A stretch of DNA of 64,000 nt from Hofstenia miamia (lineage: Eukaryota; Xenacoelomorpha; Acoela; Hofsteniidae): contig CABFPE010000191.1 of NCBI GenBank assembly GCA_900660155.1, positions 1,132,637 to 1,196,636 on the forward strand. Direction: 5' to 3'. The notes beneath the pieces are model-generated. The model saw nothing but the letters and a program-made list of their open reading frames with translations. It ran no database searches and was not told the origin of the DNA. Positions 46,118 through 56,966 of the stretch are shown in pieces (position 1 is the first letter of the stretch; every line of letters starts with the position of its first letter). A program made the translations under genes and the position numbers.

Positions 46118-46621
46118 TTACAATATTTTAGGTAAATTTAGTTTATATTTATATTCATCTTTTTTGTTTAAGCTTGGTTCCTTTAATTCTATATAAATTG
46201 ATTCAATGATGCTTAGTTGAAAATTATCAATTGCCTTGGATAAAATTTTATATGTAAATTTCATATTACAGTTCTTTAAATGATCAGAGATGGTCGAATG
46301 AATTTTGTGTTCTTTAATTCTTAATTGTAAATTCCTTGACGTTTTTCCAATGTATTGTGCACCACAGTTGCAAGTTATTTCATATATTACTTTGGAAATG
46401 TTTTCGATCTTGGTTTCTGTTTTTAGTCCTATTATATGTCTTAGTTTATTTGTCTTTAGTATAAAGCCTATCTTTAAAAAAGATGGAGTGATTCTTTTCA
46501 GATGTTTCTGTAATTTAATTGATTGTATGCCTCGATATTCAATATTAAAGATGTAATTGTATAAATAATCACTTTGTTTGTAACACTTCCAAAAATTCAT
46601 ATAAACCAAAAAGAAATTCAA
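46118..46621 (-). pseudogene. Penelope-like element, GIY-YIG endonuclease domain
   Basis: 167 residues. After a poorly conserved N-terminus comes FLKIGFILKTNKLRHIIGLK, then the endonuclease: YEITCNCGAQYIGKTSRN (GIY-YIG core in Penelope style, with the CxC motif), LQLRIKEHK (catalytic Arg), SDHLKNCN (His/Cys), IIESIYIELKEPSLNKK (catalytic Glu and Asn) and a basic tail. Penelope-like elements pair this nuclease with a telomerase-related RT; the RT should lie upstream on this strand but is absent, so the element is 5' truncated near 46620. The frame itself is intact. Confidence 0.87.
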
Positions 46622-46639
46622 AGAAATGACAATTGTGTA

Positions 46640-46960
46640 AAACTAATGTAATAGTGTAATAATGAAAGCATGTATATGTACAAATTCTACTAATAGCTTT
46701 GCGTGTATAATTTTTCAGAAAACGAAATTGCCTTTATCATGTAAGTCTATATTTCATACACCTGTAATGTTTAAGTTGGCGAATATTTTTCCGTTTTGCA
46801 AAAAACAAATTAAATGTATGGAATTTTTACAATGAAATAGCAGCATATTCAAAAGCAGAAATGTAACCCTTTGAAAGTAATGTTTAGAATTCCCGAAAAA
46901 CTAATTAATTCACAATGAATGTATAGTGTATTATATTTGCATTATTTTTGTAAAATAACA
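46640..46960 (-). repeat. Inverted copy of the copy-B internal repeat
   Basis: On the minus strand this matches about 42715-43145: AAACATTACAGGTGTATGAA, ATATAGACTTACATGATAAA and CTATTAGTAGAATTTGTACA. The Penelope/Ly6 block (43655-46625) is thus flanked by oppositely oriented pieces of one repeat family. Confidence 0.75.
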
Positions 46961-47540
46961 TTTACTGTCTAATTAATAATAAGATTTGATACTAGTTAAT
47001 CTACAATTAATGATTAATATTATTTTGTAATTTGTTTGGTCGCTCATAAGAGGAATCCATTTATGTGCGTAAATTTGAATTGCAGACGTCCCTATCTTTG
47101 GCCAATTTGTTGTTATTACTCATCACTTTATAAAAAGTGAGTTATGCTGTTGATTTATATTTGTAAATAGGCAGAATTTGTTAAATTCTGTTAATTTAAG
47201 TTTTGCTACCCTAGCTTCTAGTTGCGTTTACTTTTGCTATTATAAACTTCCCCAACCATATAATTAACTAACTTCTTGTTTTAGCATTTTTGGATAATAT
47301 ACTTTTTCCTAAATTGCCCCTTATTATGTTTATTTATATTATGTTATTGATCAGTATGATCAACGGTTAGGATATCACTTCGGGCGACAGGTAAGATAAC
47401 CAGAGGCTTTAAATGGTCAGATGGTTAAACTCCGTAGTCTGGGTGATAGTAGGAATAGGTATAAGAATGACTACGCCCCCGTTCCGCAACCCCTGTGGAC
47501 AATCAATGTTGAATAGCGAAACTCAAATCCGTCTGTACCC
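46961..47540. other. Stretch without a supported gene
   Basis: AT-rich; a short GC-richer patch at 47375-47520 leads into the LINE endonuclease fragment and may be its 5' part. Confidence 0.4.
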
Positions 47541-47559
47541 AATCGGTGCTTAGTTAGTA

Positions 47560-48165
47560 GCTATAGAAGAAACGTGTTTGCTAATGCTGTAATATCTTGT
47601 TCTTTGGATGTTGATTTTGTTTGTGAAACTTGGCTATATTCTTAAATAATGAGCTCTGAACTTCATCTGCCTGGTTACTCTATTTTCCGTACTGATTGGT
47701 CATCTTCACTTTCTGCTCACTGTGGGGTTGCAGTTGACAGGTCAAACAATCTTTGTTCTCAACGGTTATACCCAGACGTGCTCCCACATGATGCAGTTTT
47801 TTTTCTTTTCAATCGCGATATTCTCCTTTTTGTATCTATAACCCTCCAAATGCGGCAAATTCAGATTGTCAACAGATATTTTTGCGACACGTTTTAATAA
47901 ACTATTGCTGCACAAAGGTGTTATACTTTGTGGCAATGTCAACTTACCTGGTATAAACTGGATGGAGATGTACATTGCTGGCGATTATGAACAGACTATT
48001 TTGGGCCTTTTTGACAAATATCCTGTCTCAGCATGTAGTCTTCCCATGCAAGGAGGAAACACGTTGGATCTAATATTTTCTAAGTCAATTTCTGTCAACG
48101 CGTGCAAGATTAATAGTCTGTTTTCATCTGTGTATCCGTTTTCCGACCACAATTCCCACTTCATT
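47560..48165 (+). pseudogene. LINE APE-endonuclease fragment of another family
   Basis: The frames read VISCSLDVDFVCETWLYS (ETWL motif, 47590-47644), LPGYSIFRTDWSSS, GVAVDRSNNL, VLPHDAVFF, then after a frame change CGNVNLPGINW (GDxNxP-type motif, 47932-47962), LFDKYPVSACSLPMQGGNTL DLIFS and PFSDHNSHF (SDH, 48138-48160). This is a full-length but frameshifted endonuclease, not close in sequence to the CR1-type copies. The RT that should follow is replaced by an R2-like element starting near 48230. Confidence 0.75.
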
Positions 48166-48229
48166 TAATTTCAATTCTGATCAGAAAATTCCTAAGAGAT
48201 TGCATGAAATCTAATAAAATTTTTGTCGA

Positions 48230-49560
48230 GCAGACTATGACGGAATGTCAAAATAGGCAGAAGGAATTCAGCCAAGTAATTACAACTGCAAAGCTGAAGA
48301 AGGCTCTGAGGAAAATGAAGAACTAGAAGGCGCCAGGCAGAGATGAGGTACATGAGTATTGGCTGAAGAAGTTCACAAATGTTCGTGAGAAAAGTAGCAT
48401 TGGAGGAGTGTGTGGTGAGTGGGTGCCCAGTGTTGATGGTGGTGGGAAGGACATTTCTGATAGAGAAGGACCCAAAGAAAGTTAGTGAGGCAAGCAACTT
48501 CAGGCCAATAACATGTCTGCCAACAACTTCGAAATTGCTAACTTCTGTGATTTCAAGTAGGCTGGCATTCTACTTAGAACAGAACAGGTTGATACCAGAG
48601 GAGCAGAAGGGATGTAGGACAAAGACGAGAGGATGCAAAGATTAGTTGTTAATAAACCAGACAGTAGTGGAGAATTGTAGAAGAAGGAAGACAAACTTAG
48701 CAATGGCATGGATAGACTACAGGCAGGAAAGCGTATGACAGCATATCACATAGGTGGGTATTGAGGACGCTAGAGGCCAATGGAGTTTCACGGAAATGGG
48801 TTGAGTTTCTAGAGAAGGAGATGGGAAGCAATAGGGCTAAAAGAATACGTAGAAGAGCAGCCTAAGGGGACCTTACTGTAGGTCACTAATTAGTTAAGGA
48901 AGAAAAGGCCTGAGAGTGAAGGAAAGACAGCATACCAGAGTAGGATGGAAAGCAACAAGTGGTTAAAGAAGCCAGGACTAAAAAGAGAAACAGAAGCACT
49001 GATAATGGCAGGACAGGAGCAAGCAATAAGAAAGAGGCGGAGACAGTAGATCATCTGATAGTAGGATGTGAGAAGTTGGCACAGAATGAGTATAATTTCA
49101 GGGATGACAAGGTCGGACGAATGGTACATTGGAGCTTGAGCAGGCAGCATGGGTTAGAAGCAGGAGACAAGTGGTATGAGCACATGCCACAGGGAGTCAT
49201 AGAGAATGATAAGGTTAAGATACTGTGGGACTTCAACATACAGACAAGCAAGGTGATTGAAGCACGGAGGCCAGACATAGTAGTAGTAGACAAAGAGAAA
49301 AGATTGGGAGCAGTGATAGACATAGCAGTACCAAAGGACAGGAATGTAGAAAGCAAGAAGGAAATAAAGATAGACAAGTACAGGGAGGGGCAGAGGAAAT
49401 AGAAAGGCTGTGGAAAGTAAAGAAAGGTGAAGTAGTCCTGGTAGTTGTAGGAGCAGTGCGTAAGAAGCATAAGAGATACTTGGAGGAGTTGGGAATACAA
49501 AAGCTAGAGTCCTGAGGAAAGCTCTCAGACTCCCTGGAAACTGGTGAGTTCCCCGAGCTG
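48230..49560 (+). pseudogene. R2-like LINE, internally deleted
   Basis: The 5' part covers the RT fingers: KLKKALRKMKN, KAPGRDEVHEYWLKKF, SNFRPITCLPTTSKLLTSVI, RLAFYLEQNRLIPEEQKGC and a WIDYRKAYDSISH region (about 48700-48750). The YMDD palm is missing, because sequence jumps near 48830 to EYVEEQPKGT and then LKRETEALIMAGQEQAIRK (48977-49030), EAETVDHLIVGCEKLAQNEY, WYEHMPQGVIEND, RRPDIVVVDKEKRLG and VIDIAVPKDR. The C-terminal half is nearly identical in protein to the element at 35.1-36.9 kb, including the RPD...D restriction-like endonuclease core, so the two copies complement each other. Confidence 0.77.
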
Positions 49561-49744
49561 AGAGGAATACCAGCATGACGCTGTGAAAAGTAATTGAATA
49601 ATAATACATAGAAAGTAGAATCAAAAATTTTTTAAAGAACTTAGTAAATATCAATCAAAACTCATGAGATCAAGAGTTATTACAATTTTTCATTTCTCAA
49701 AAACTTTTTAAAAACAAGGATCGCATTCTTGAAGATATATTTTT

Positions 49745-49840
49745 CCAATTGTTTATAAATATCAATGTGACCATTGTAACAATTTGTACATTGGAGAAAT
49801 GCGCCACCATTTCAGGAAGCGAATTAAGGAGCAAATTTGC
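49745..49840 (+). pseudogene. Penelope-like GIY-YIG scrap
   Basis: One frame reads FPIVYKYQCDHC, then NNLYIGEMRHHFRKRIKEQ: the CxxC, YIG and catalytic Arg region of a Penelope-type GIY-YIG nuclease, on the opposite strand from, and different in sequence to, the copy at 46.1 kb. It ends abruptly at a GC-rich segment (49850-49905). Confidence 0.7.
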
Positions 49841-50360
49841 AGACCAGTACCGTAAGGGGAGCTGGCGGGGCAGCCGGTCTGGTCGCGCTATAATGAGGGG
49901 CGCAAAAAACGTGAAATACTGGAAAAAATAGAGTTAATATTTGAAAAATGTATAATGTAGATTATATATTTATTTTGATATTGCAATGATGTATAACTTT
50001 TGAAATTCGAACCTAGCTCTATGTGCAAACCAAAAATTAAATCATGAAGCAGCAGCATCACATCTCTGTCTAGCCTAATGCTGCTACTCTATATGTATTT
50101 CATTTATTCTATTTTTTGAGAAGCAAGTCACAATACCATTTCCCTTTTTCTCTTTTTATATTCAGCAGTGCATTAATTTCACTCCATTTTATAAACAATG
50201 TGTCTATGATTTACTCATTAAATTACGTTATTATTGTTATCTCGATAGATTGTGTTATTGTTGTTTGCACTCATTCACTGTAGCTCTTACATACAAGTTA
50301 AAGTTAAAAGGTAAATAGAAGTATTTTCTATATTTTTAGTCGCTTCAAAATTTATACATT
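49841..50360. other. Stretch without a supported gene
   Basis: Includes a short GC-rich segment (GGGGAGCTGGCGGGGCAGCC near 49857), otherwise AT-rich and non-coding. Confidence 0.4.
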
Positions 50361-50599
50361 TTTTCTTTTTTAGAGCGAAAAGAAACTGGGGCTATGGGAA
50401 GAAAAATATTTCTAAACGTTCTGAAAGTATAAACAAATTCGTTCTCAGAACTTCCTCATCATCTTCCCATCAAAATTTAAATTTGAGAATCACACTCCGA
50501 AACTCAGCTTATTAATCCAGCAAAGAATCCAACTTCTAAGCCTACTCCCTCTCAAAATATTTCACAAGTTTTTCAATCAGCAAGTTCTACAGATGGTGT

Positions 50600-51650
50600 A
50601 ATTTTTTTGAAGCAACTTGATAAATCTGAAGATTTGAATAGTTGTGAAGATTTCGTTATTTCTCAACAGAATTTGAATGAAAAATGTGTGAATAAAATTT
50701 TTGAAGATCTTGCTTATTGGCTTGAAAACATAGAAAGAATTAATATTGATTTAGTAAGAAACGGGACTGATCAACTTCAAAACAAAACTTCAATTTTTCC
50801 AAAAAATGAAGAGGGTAGGTCATTTTCAAAAGATTGGTTTTATATATTTCTAAATAATTGTGAAAATTTTTTGAGAACCTGGTTGATTTATTCCCGATAA
50901 AAGATGCAGTATTTTGTTTCCCCTGTTTGTTATTTCAAAAATCTAAATGTAAAAGTTTATTCTCATCTCATAATGCATTTTGTAAATGGGAAAAATTAAA
51001 TCCTCATAAAATTAACCCTAAAAATGCTCAGATTATTTAGAATCATTTCAAATCTGGAAAGAGTTTGAAATTCGATCACGAACAAGTGAATTAATTGGCA
51101 AAGAAATTGACAAGGCTAAAATCAAATCTTTTAAAAAATGGAGAGAAATATTGAGACGAATTCTGAATTGTATTTCATTACGCGGACTCTCTGAGAACAT
51201 TCAATCAGATGACAATTGTGGAAATTTTTTAGAATTATTTAAGTTTTTAACAAAATGTGATCCGATTGCAAATGAACATTTACAAAAGGCAAAAAGAAAA
51301 AAAGGTTTCCCCGTAACTTACTTGTCACCTTAAATTCAAAACGAATTTATAAATTCAATAGGCAATAGGATGCGAAACGAAATTATCAACAGAATCAACA
51401 GTGCAAAGTACTATGCTATTATTTTCGATAGCAATCCAGATCTGTCACACCGTGATCAAATGTGTCAAGTAATTCCTTATGTCCACATTGAAGGAAACAG
51501 AATATCTATTGAGGAGTCTTTTATTGACTTTACAGAGCTGCATGGAAAGACTGCAACTGAAATAACAGATGTAATAATAAACAAATTGAATAAAGATGAT
51601 ATTGGCATAAGAAACTGCTATGATCAGGCTTTGGCACCTTAATAAAATGC
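50600..51650 (+). pseudogene. hAT-type transposase, ZMYM1/DUF4371 class, N-terminal and central part
   Basis: In shifting plus frames: GRSFSKDWFYIF (TTF-type zinc-finger entry), IKDAVFCFPCLLF (zinc-binding CxxC, near 50905), SSHNAFCKWEKLNPHKINP, then ILNCISLRGLSENIQSDDNC GNFLELFKFLTKCDP (51160-51262) and IINRINSAKYYAIIFDSNPD LSHRDQMCQVIPYVHIE (51382-51500), FIDFTELHGKTATEITDV, and GIRNCYDQA, where GYDNA would be expected. IFDSNPDLSHRDQ contains the first catalytic Asp. The dimerisation domain is absent. Stops and frame changes show it is inactive. hAT transposases insert with 8-bp duplications; none was found here. Confidence 0.83.
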
Positions 51651-52810
51651 AAATACTGGGATTCATCATATATCATGACAAACGTTTGTCGCATGTGGAA
51701 CAAATTGAAGCTGGAAACGCGGAAAGCTCCAACTATAAAGAAATTTAAAAAAATTACTAAGAGAAAATTTACTACATCTTTGGTTATAATAGGAAACTAA
51801 ACTTGTGGCGAAACTACTACGTTTAATACGTATTTATTTTAACACTATTTTGTTTATTTTTTTCTTTTAATTTTTATGATTAGTGCTGTAGCTTTGTTTT
51901 CTACTGGTCTTATTGTATGTTTGTTAAACTTTGTAAATATGTATATACATTAATATGTAATTTTGTATATTCTTGCAAATTTCTAAATGTGTGCAATGTA
52001 GACAGGAAATGTAGGAAATGTTAATAAAGCTATTAAAAGTACAAAATTAAAATTTGTTTACATTATCATTACTATATTAGTGAAATACAAAACTGCATGC
52101 AATATTACAACATTATTACTATATTATTATTATATTAATGACTGAGTGTCTTTAGAAAGTGTTTGGGAAGCATTTAGTACCGTATATAATCTCATAAATA
52201 TACGTTTAAAAACTGCATCCAATATTCGCAGGGAAGTAAGAAAGTAACCCCCGTGAATAGCGAGGAAATACTGTATAGGATACAGAAAACAAAAAAAATT
52301 AAGACTAGTTCTTGCAAGAATTTAAAGTTATATTACAAAATCGGATTTTCCATTGAAAAAAACACTTTTATGTAATTGAAGAATCATTTTATCACTAATG
52401 TTTAAAATAACAGATAAGCATACTTTTCCATAGGTGTATCCAATTCCCAGGATTCATAAATTTCCTAATAGGCTTGGAGAAATTTCTTGAGAATGTGGAT
52501 CAAACGATTTGTGCAAAATAATTCACAATAAGCATTTTAGGGTTAATTTATAACTTATTAAGGTTAGTAAAAATTTATGGCTGGCTTTAAAAATACTGAA
52601 ACATATCACAGACAGCAGCACTGAATTATTATGGCGTCTCTTGTTTTTTTTGCATTACAAAAATAAAATTAACAACATCGAATAAAAATTATGTCACTTT
52701 ACTATTAAATATAATTTAAATATTTTCGTAAACAATTTTTGAAATTTGAGCCTTTAAACATATTTATGAATAAAGCACTTTTTTCAATTTTAAAAATATC
52801 ATCAGGATTC
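51651..52810. other. Stretch without a supported gene
   Basis: AT-rich intergenic DNA. The right end should contain the 3' UTR of the minus-strand gene that starts at 53726. Confidence 0.5.
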
Positions 52811-53726
52811 TTATAAATCATCACTAGTATTTTCTACTTCTATTTCAAAGTTAGTATCAAATTGGTTACTATTTGAAGCGTGTGGTGGCCCAACATCATC
52901 AGAAACTCTAGATTTTGCATTGAAAGTACCACTTTGCCTAGATGCTTTTCGCTTTTCAAAGCTATTATCCAATTGTTTATCTTCTGTTGCTAGTGGGTGC
53001 CCAATATTTTCAGAAACTCTAACTTTTGGTGAAGACAGACTAGCTTTTTTCAATGACTTTTTATTTTTAGAATGTTTCTTCTGTTGAACTATTCCAGCAT
53101 CACTATCTTTTCTTATTACACTTTCTTTTCCGAAAGCATCTTTTGTCATTACAGTAGAGCCATTAGGGTCTATATTTACGTTTATTGTTACTTTCCCATC
53201 GCTTTTATCATTATCTACATTTTCAGAGGTCGACGGTGCTGCAACTAAGTTATCTTGACCTACATTAACATTTAGCTTTAAATTAGAACTTTCGTCAGCA
53301 TCGGAAGTGCTAAGTTTTTTAAAATTGAAGGGATTTTGTTTAGTTTTCGGTTCCCCTTGGCCTACACCGAGATCAATTTTTAACTCTGCACACATTCTTT
53401 CCATTATCCCTGTGCTGTCCAGGGCTGCGACTTCTACTTCGACTGTGAATCCTGGCAGTAAAGGATACTCCAAAGTCTTTACCATTTGAACTAACTTTAT
53501 TGCTCTTACCAACACTGTTATCTCGCTTCTTCAAAGGGCAATTGCATTTAGAACATCTTTTGCCATTTTGATCTTCGTCATTACCTTTTTCACATGAACA
53601 TTCTTTAGTCATTGATGCTTGGTTACTCAAAATTAAATTCTTAATGCGGGAATTACCGAAAACTAACATATTGTACTTAGTGTAGAAAGAAATTAAAATT
53701 TTAAGTAAACTTATATATTTTGGCAT
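52811..53726 (-). CDS. Two-exon gene of unknown function with a 58-bp intron
   Basis: Exon 1 (53726-53510) and exon 2 (53451-52811) are separate frames on the minus strand that join in phase through an intron with GTAAGA donor and TACTGCCAG acceptor (53509-53452). The product is 285 aa from the first Met (an in-frame TAG precedes it) or 266 aa from Met 53669. The N-terminal part has a Cys cluster (CSCEKGNDEDQNGKRC, SKCNCPLKK), the middle reads GFTVEVEVAALDSTGIMERM, and the rest is low-complexity, hydrophilic and rich in K, S, D and N. Two C-terminal repeats share RVS(E/D)(N/D)(I/V)GxPxA....Q(L/F)D..FE. No known domain or catalytic motif is visible. The Cys cluster could bind metal. It looks like a real host gene because the splice restores one long frame. 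Confidence 0.6.
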
Positions 53727-54940
53727 CTAATGTTTGCCAGTTGTTTCAATTATTGCCAATTATGTAATTACATGCGATCGATTTTCTACGTTCAAAAAGT
53801 CGTAAATAATTTAAAAATAATATGCATCAATATTTAAATAGAAGATTTATGATTAGCATAATTTATAAATCCAATATATGAAACACATCGTGACTTGAAA
53901 TTTATTACTAAATATTTTTTTTCAGTAACATTAAAGAATTTCTACTACCGAAACCACACATTACTAATTGGTAAACTAGCCAAATGAAAATTTACAATAT
54001 ATTGGTGAAATTCAAATGGAAAAATTCTTCCACATATTTACAGAATTTCCAATGATTTGAAAAATTAACAATATTTATTCTTATTGTGCGTTCATAAATA
54101 CATTCTACCCCTTGTCTGAATAAACTTTTTATCGAGGAAGATTTCCTAAGCCCGAAACAAAGTGATACTACAAATTCTCTTTATTTTGGGTATATATTCA
54201 GCAACAACGCAATAAACATTAAGTTGAAAATACATAAATGATAGCTATTAAAGATGATATAATGAAGCAAATGATTTCTAAAATCGATCAGTGACTATGC
54301 TCGTTCCAGCTGCCATCTCTTGAAAACAGAACATGTTTTATTCTAGAAAATATTTAAAATCCCTTATTTACAAATATAATAACCTACCAGCACATAATAT
54401 AATATTAACAAGTAGCACACAGCAGTTTGGTATAGTGCCGTTTCTATATTGAGAATAACTAATTATGAATAGTTAGTAATTATGACATTAGTGGTGAAAA
54501 CCATGAGCAATTTAGTTCTATCTGATACAAATAGTAATACAGGATTATGTCCAACAGGGAAGAATAAGGCAAGCTTCCAATTCACAATGTCTTTACACAA
54601 TGTAGTGATACCTCAAAGTACTGTAAATATTCATTGAATTAATTAGGTCAAATACAAAGATTGGATTATCTTCCCGAAAAATATACAATGCGCCGTATTC
54701 ACACTAATTGCTGTAAGAGATGTAGAACATTGAACAATTGCTTTGTACGATTTGGCTTTCACACTAGCACAATGAGAATTAAACGTTAAGGAGGATTGAG
54801 ATATTTAAATCCTTTGTATAACTTAGAAAGTGACCATTATACAAGAACTGTTCGTTGCTGGGTAGGCGGCCCCGAGTCGAACTGTTTATTGATTAAATAA
54901 TCAATGGGATAGCAATTACATAAGAATTATAACAGCCAAA
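53727..54940. other. Stretch without a supported gene
   Basis: AT-rich, no frame or repeat recognised; presumed upstream region of the minus-strand gene. Confidence 0.5.
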
Positions 54941-54959
54941 AGGAAAATCACAAAACGAA

Positions 54960-55165
54960 ATTGAAATGTTTCATTTTTCATTTTCGTTTTTCATTTTTCG
55001 TTTTCATTTTTCATTTTTCAATTTTTGTTTTTCCTTTTAAAAATTTAAAAAATGGAAATTGGCAAAATGAAATTTAATAAGCGAAAATGAAAAATGGTTA
55101 TTTCCGTTTTTCAATTTCAATTTAATCTTTCCAAATGATCAAAAGAGGAAAAATGGAAAACGGAA
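54960..55165. repeat. CATTTTTC simple-sequence block with partial fold-back
   Basis: Degenerate tandem CATTTTTC/GTTTTT units (54967-55037) are followed by A-rich GAAAAATGG units in the other orientation (55045-55165), so the block can fold back on itself. No coding content. Confidence 0.7.
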
Positions 55166-55230
55166 TTGAATTGGCCACCTGATACCTGCATATAGTCTCA
55201 CACGAAACAATTATTGCGCTATCTGCCATT

Positions 55231-55247
55231 GGGGTATGACATACCCC
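55231..55247. repeat. 17-bp palindrome, copy 1
   Basis: GGGGTATGACATACCCC is a perfect palindrome around a central A. Near copies occur at 56599-56615 and 56777-56793. Confidence 0.8.
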
Positions 55248-55689
55248 AACCAATAAACTGCCAAAAAAGTGCATTGTTGGCAAAAATCCGACAATATAAA
55301 TGTTTCTTTGAAGCAAGATGTACCTTGCCTTGAAGCAGCATTAAATTTGGTGGTTTTCTTATAAATCAATTATAATTATTGCTGAATTTTATGTACACAA
55401 ATGCACACATTTTTCTTTGAACTGATCTTTCTAGAACATTTTGATTTGCATTCGGTATAGAGTAACTTATTTTTGCCTCTCGCAAAGAGTGACATAGGTT
55501 TGAGTTAATCCTGTCAAAAAATTGCTTATGGGCCATTTGATAGCCTGATAATCAGCAATTCTTAGAATTTTTACCAACTTGTATACTAATTATCATCCTG
55601 TTCCAATATATAGCTTCATAAAATACATTGTAAAATCAAATAGTCTACAGATTTGCGAGTCCTTCTGTTGTATATGTATGCATACATAG

Positions 55690-55693
55690 TATA

Positions 55694-55725
<32 letters not shown>
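55690..55725. repeat. (AT)n microsatellite
   Basis: Alternating A/T immediately left of CCTTCCTGGCTCTGTG. Confidence 0.9.
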
Positions 55726-55726
<1 letters not shown>

Positions 55727-56598
55727 CCTTCCTGGCTCTGTGTCAATGTATTGACACCTCACGCGCTCTTAGTATTCTAAAAAATGTTCGTCAGTTGAAA
55801 ATAATTCCAAAGAATATTATAGCTTTGTAAATTGTCTACAATGTCATTGGAGACAAAGGATCTTGATGGTTTCTTCATAAACTGTATTCAAAATTGTATT
55901 TTTAGAAAACAATGCAATGTAAAAGCTGCTCTGCAGACAGCAAAGCCACCACAATTCATCAATATTTCTAGGAAGGGGCGAAATGCAGCAAGTAAAATCG
56001 ATATTCTTATGAAGGCTTCCTGTTCAGATAAAATAATTGGTTGCCACTTCCTTATGTTCTCAATTCCATGTAATAAATTTTCTTCTTCCAAAATCATTAC
56101 AATGCTGATGAATTTCTGGAAAGCGATTCTACGGAAAGGGAAAACCTCTCTCTCATTCAATTGACTTATTACTAGTACAGGTCCAAGAATAAAGTTCTAT
56201 ATTTCGTTGAGGTGCACGACCTGCGTGATTTGATTGTTCGCAATGCTGCTATACAACATTCATTCAATTGATCATTGTTAATGTTTCATCTTTATAGATA
56301 TTTTCTAGCAGATCAGGAACCAGAATTTTCATAGCATCTTCATTGATGTTATCAGACTCTTCAACTGCCATGAACTTCGAATCATTTAACTCTGGAAATT
56401 TGTGAATGTTATCATCTCCTCAACTTCCTCTAATATTGCTTGAGTAATCAGCACATTTGATATATAACTACACAATATCTTTTACCACGACATGCTTAAG
56501 CAGTAAATTATAATGTATTTTTATCATACATATTCGAAAAACTGATATATGAAAGATTGAGTAATATATACGTTGAAAAATCCACTGAAGATCTGTGT
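55726..56598. other. Possible decayed DNA transposon, no clear gene
   Basis: Frames on both strands at 55832-56164 (plus) and 55888-56160 (minus) overlap and lack motifs. Position next to the palindromic 17-mers, and the left sequence TGTCAATGTATTGACACC (an inverted repeat), suggest a decayed DNA element. No transposase is recognisable. Confidence 0.3.
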
Positions 56599-56615
56599 GG
56601 GGTATCACATACCCC
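56599..56615. repeat. 17-bp palindrome, copy 2
   Basis: GGGGTATCACATACCCC differs from copy 1 by one base in the centre. Confidence 0.8.
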
Positions 56616-56776
56616 AATGGTCTCTAGAAGCCAATTGCTGTGTAATCATTTTACAAATTCAAACTAATGAGTGAAAGCATATTTAAGTGATTGCTTATAA
56701 AATATTAGTAAAAGTCACAAAATGGCTTAGTATTAACATGAATAGTCTTTTAGCAATAACACATTCAATGTTGGGT

Positions 56777-56793
56777 GGGGTGTGACATACCCC
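56777..56793. repeat. 17-bp palindrome, copy 3
   Basis: GGGGTGTGACATACCCC, followed by AAAAATCGACGAACCGTTAG. One arm position differs from copy 1. Confidence 0.8.
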
Positions 56794-56819
56794 AAAAATC
56801 GACGAACCGTTAGTGTTAG

Positions 56820-56966
56820 TCCATTTTACAATTCATTCTGCATCAATCATTAAATCTAGAAAATTACTGCTTGAAATCTTTACATCATCAGCAAAAATGT
56901 AACAAAGTGATTGACAGTTATTTGGTAACTCATTTATAAAAGTAACAAATAATATTGGTTATCAAT
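56820..56966 (-). pseudogene. LINE RT scrap with FADD catalytic box
   Basis: The minus strand reads PILFVTFINELPNNC, then QSLCYIFADDVKISSSNF LDLMIDAE and a stop. This is the palm motif of a non-LTR reverse transcriptase, catalytic aspartates intact, with nothing else of the element preserved. Confidence 0.75.
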
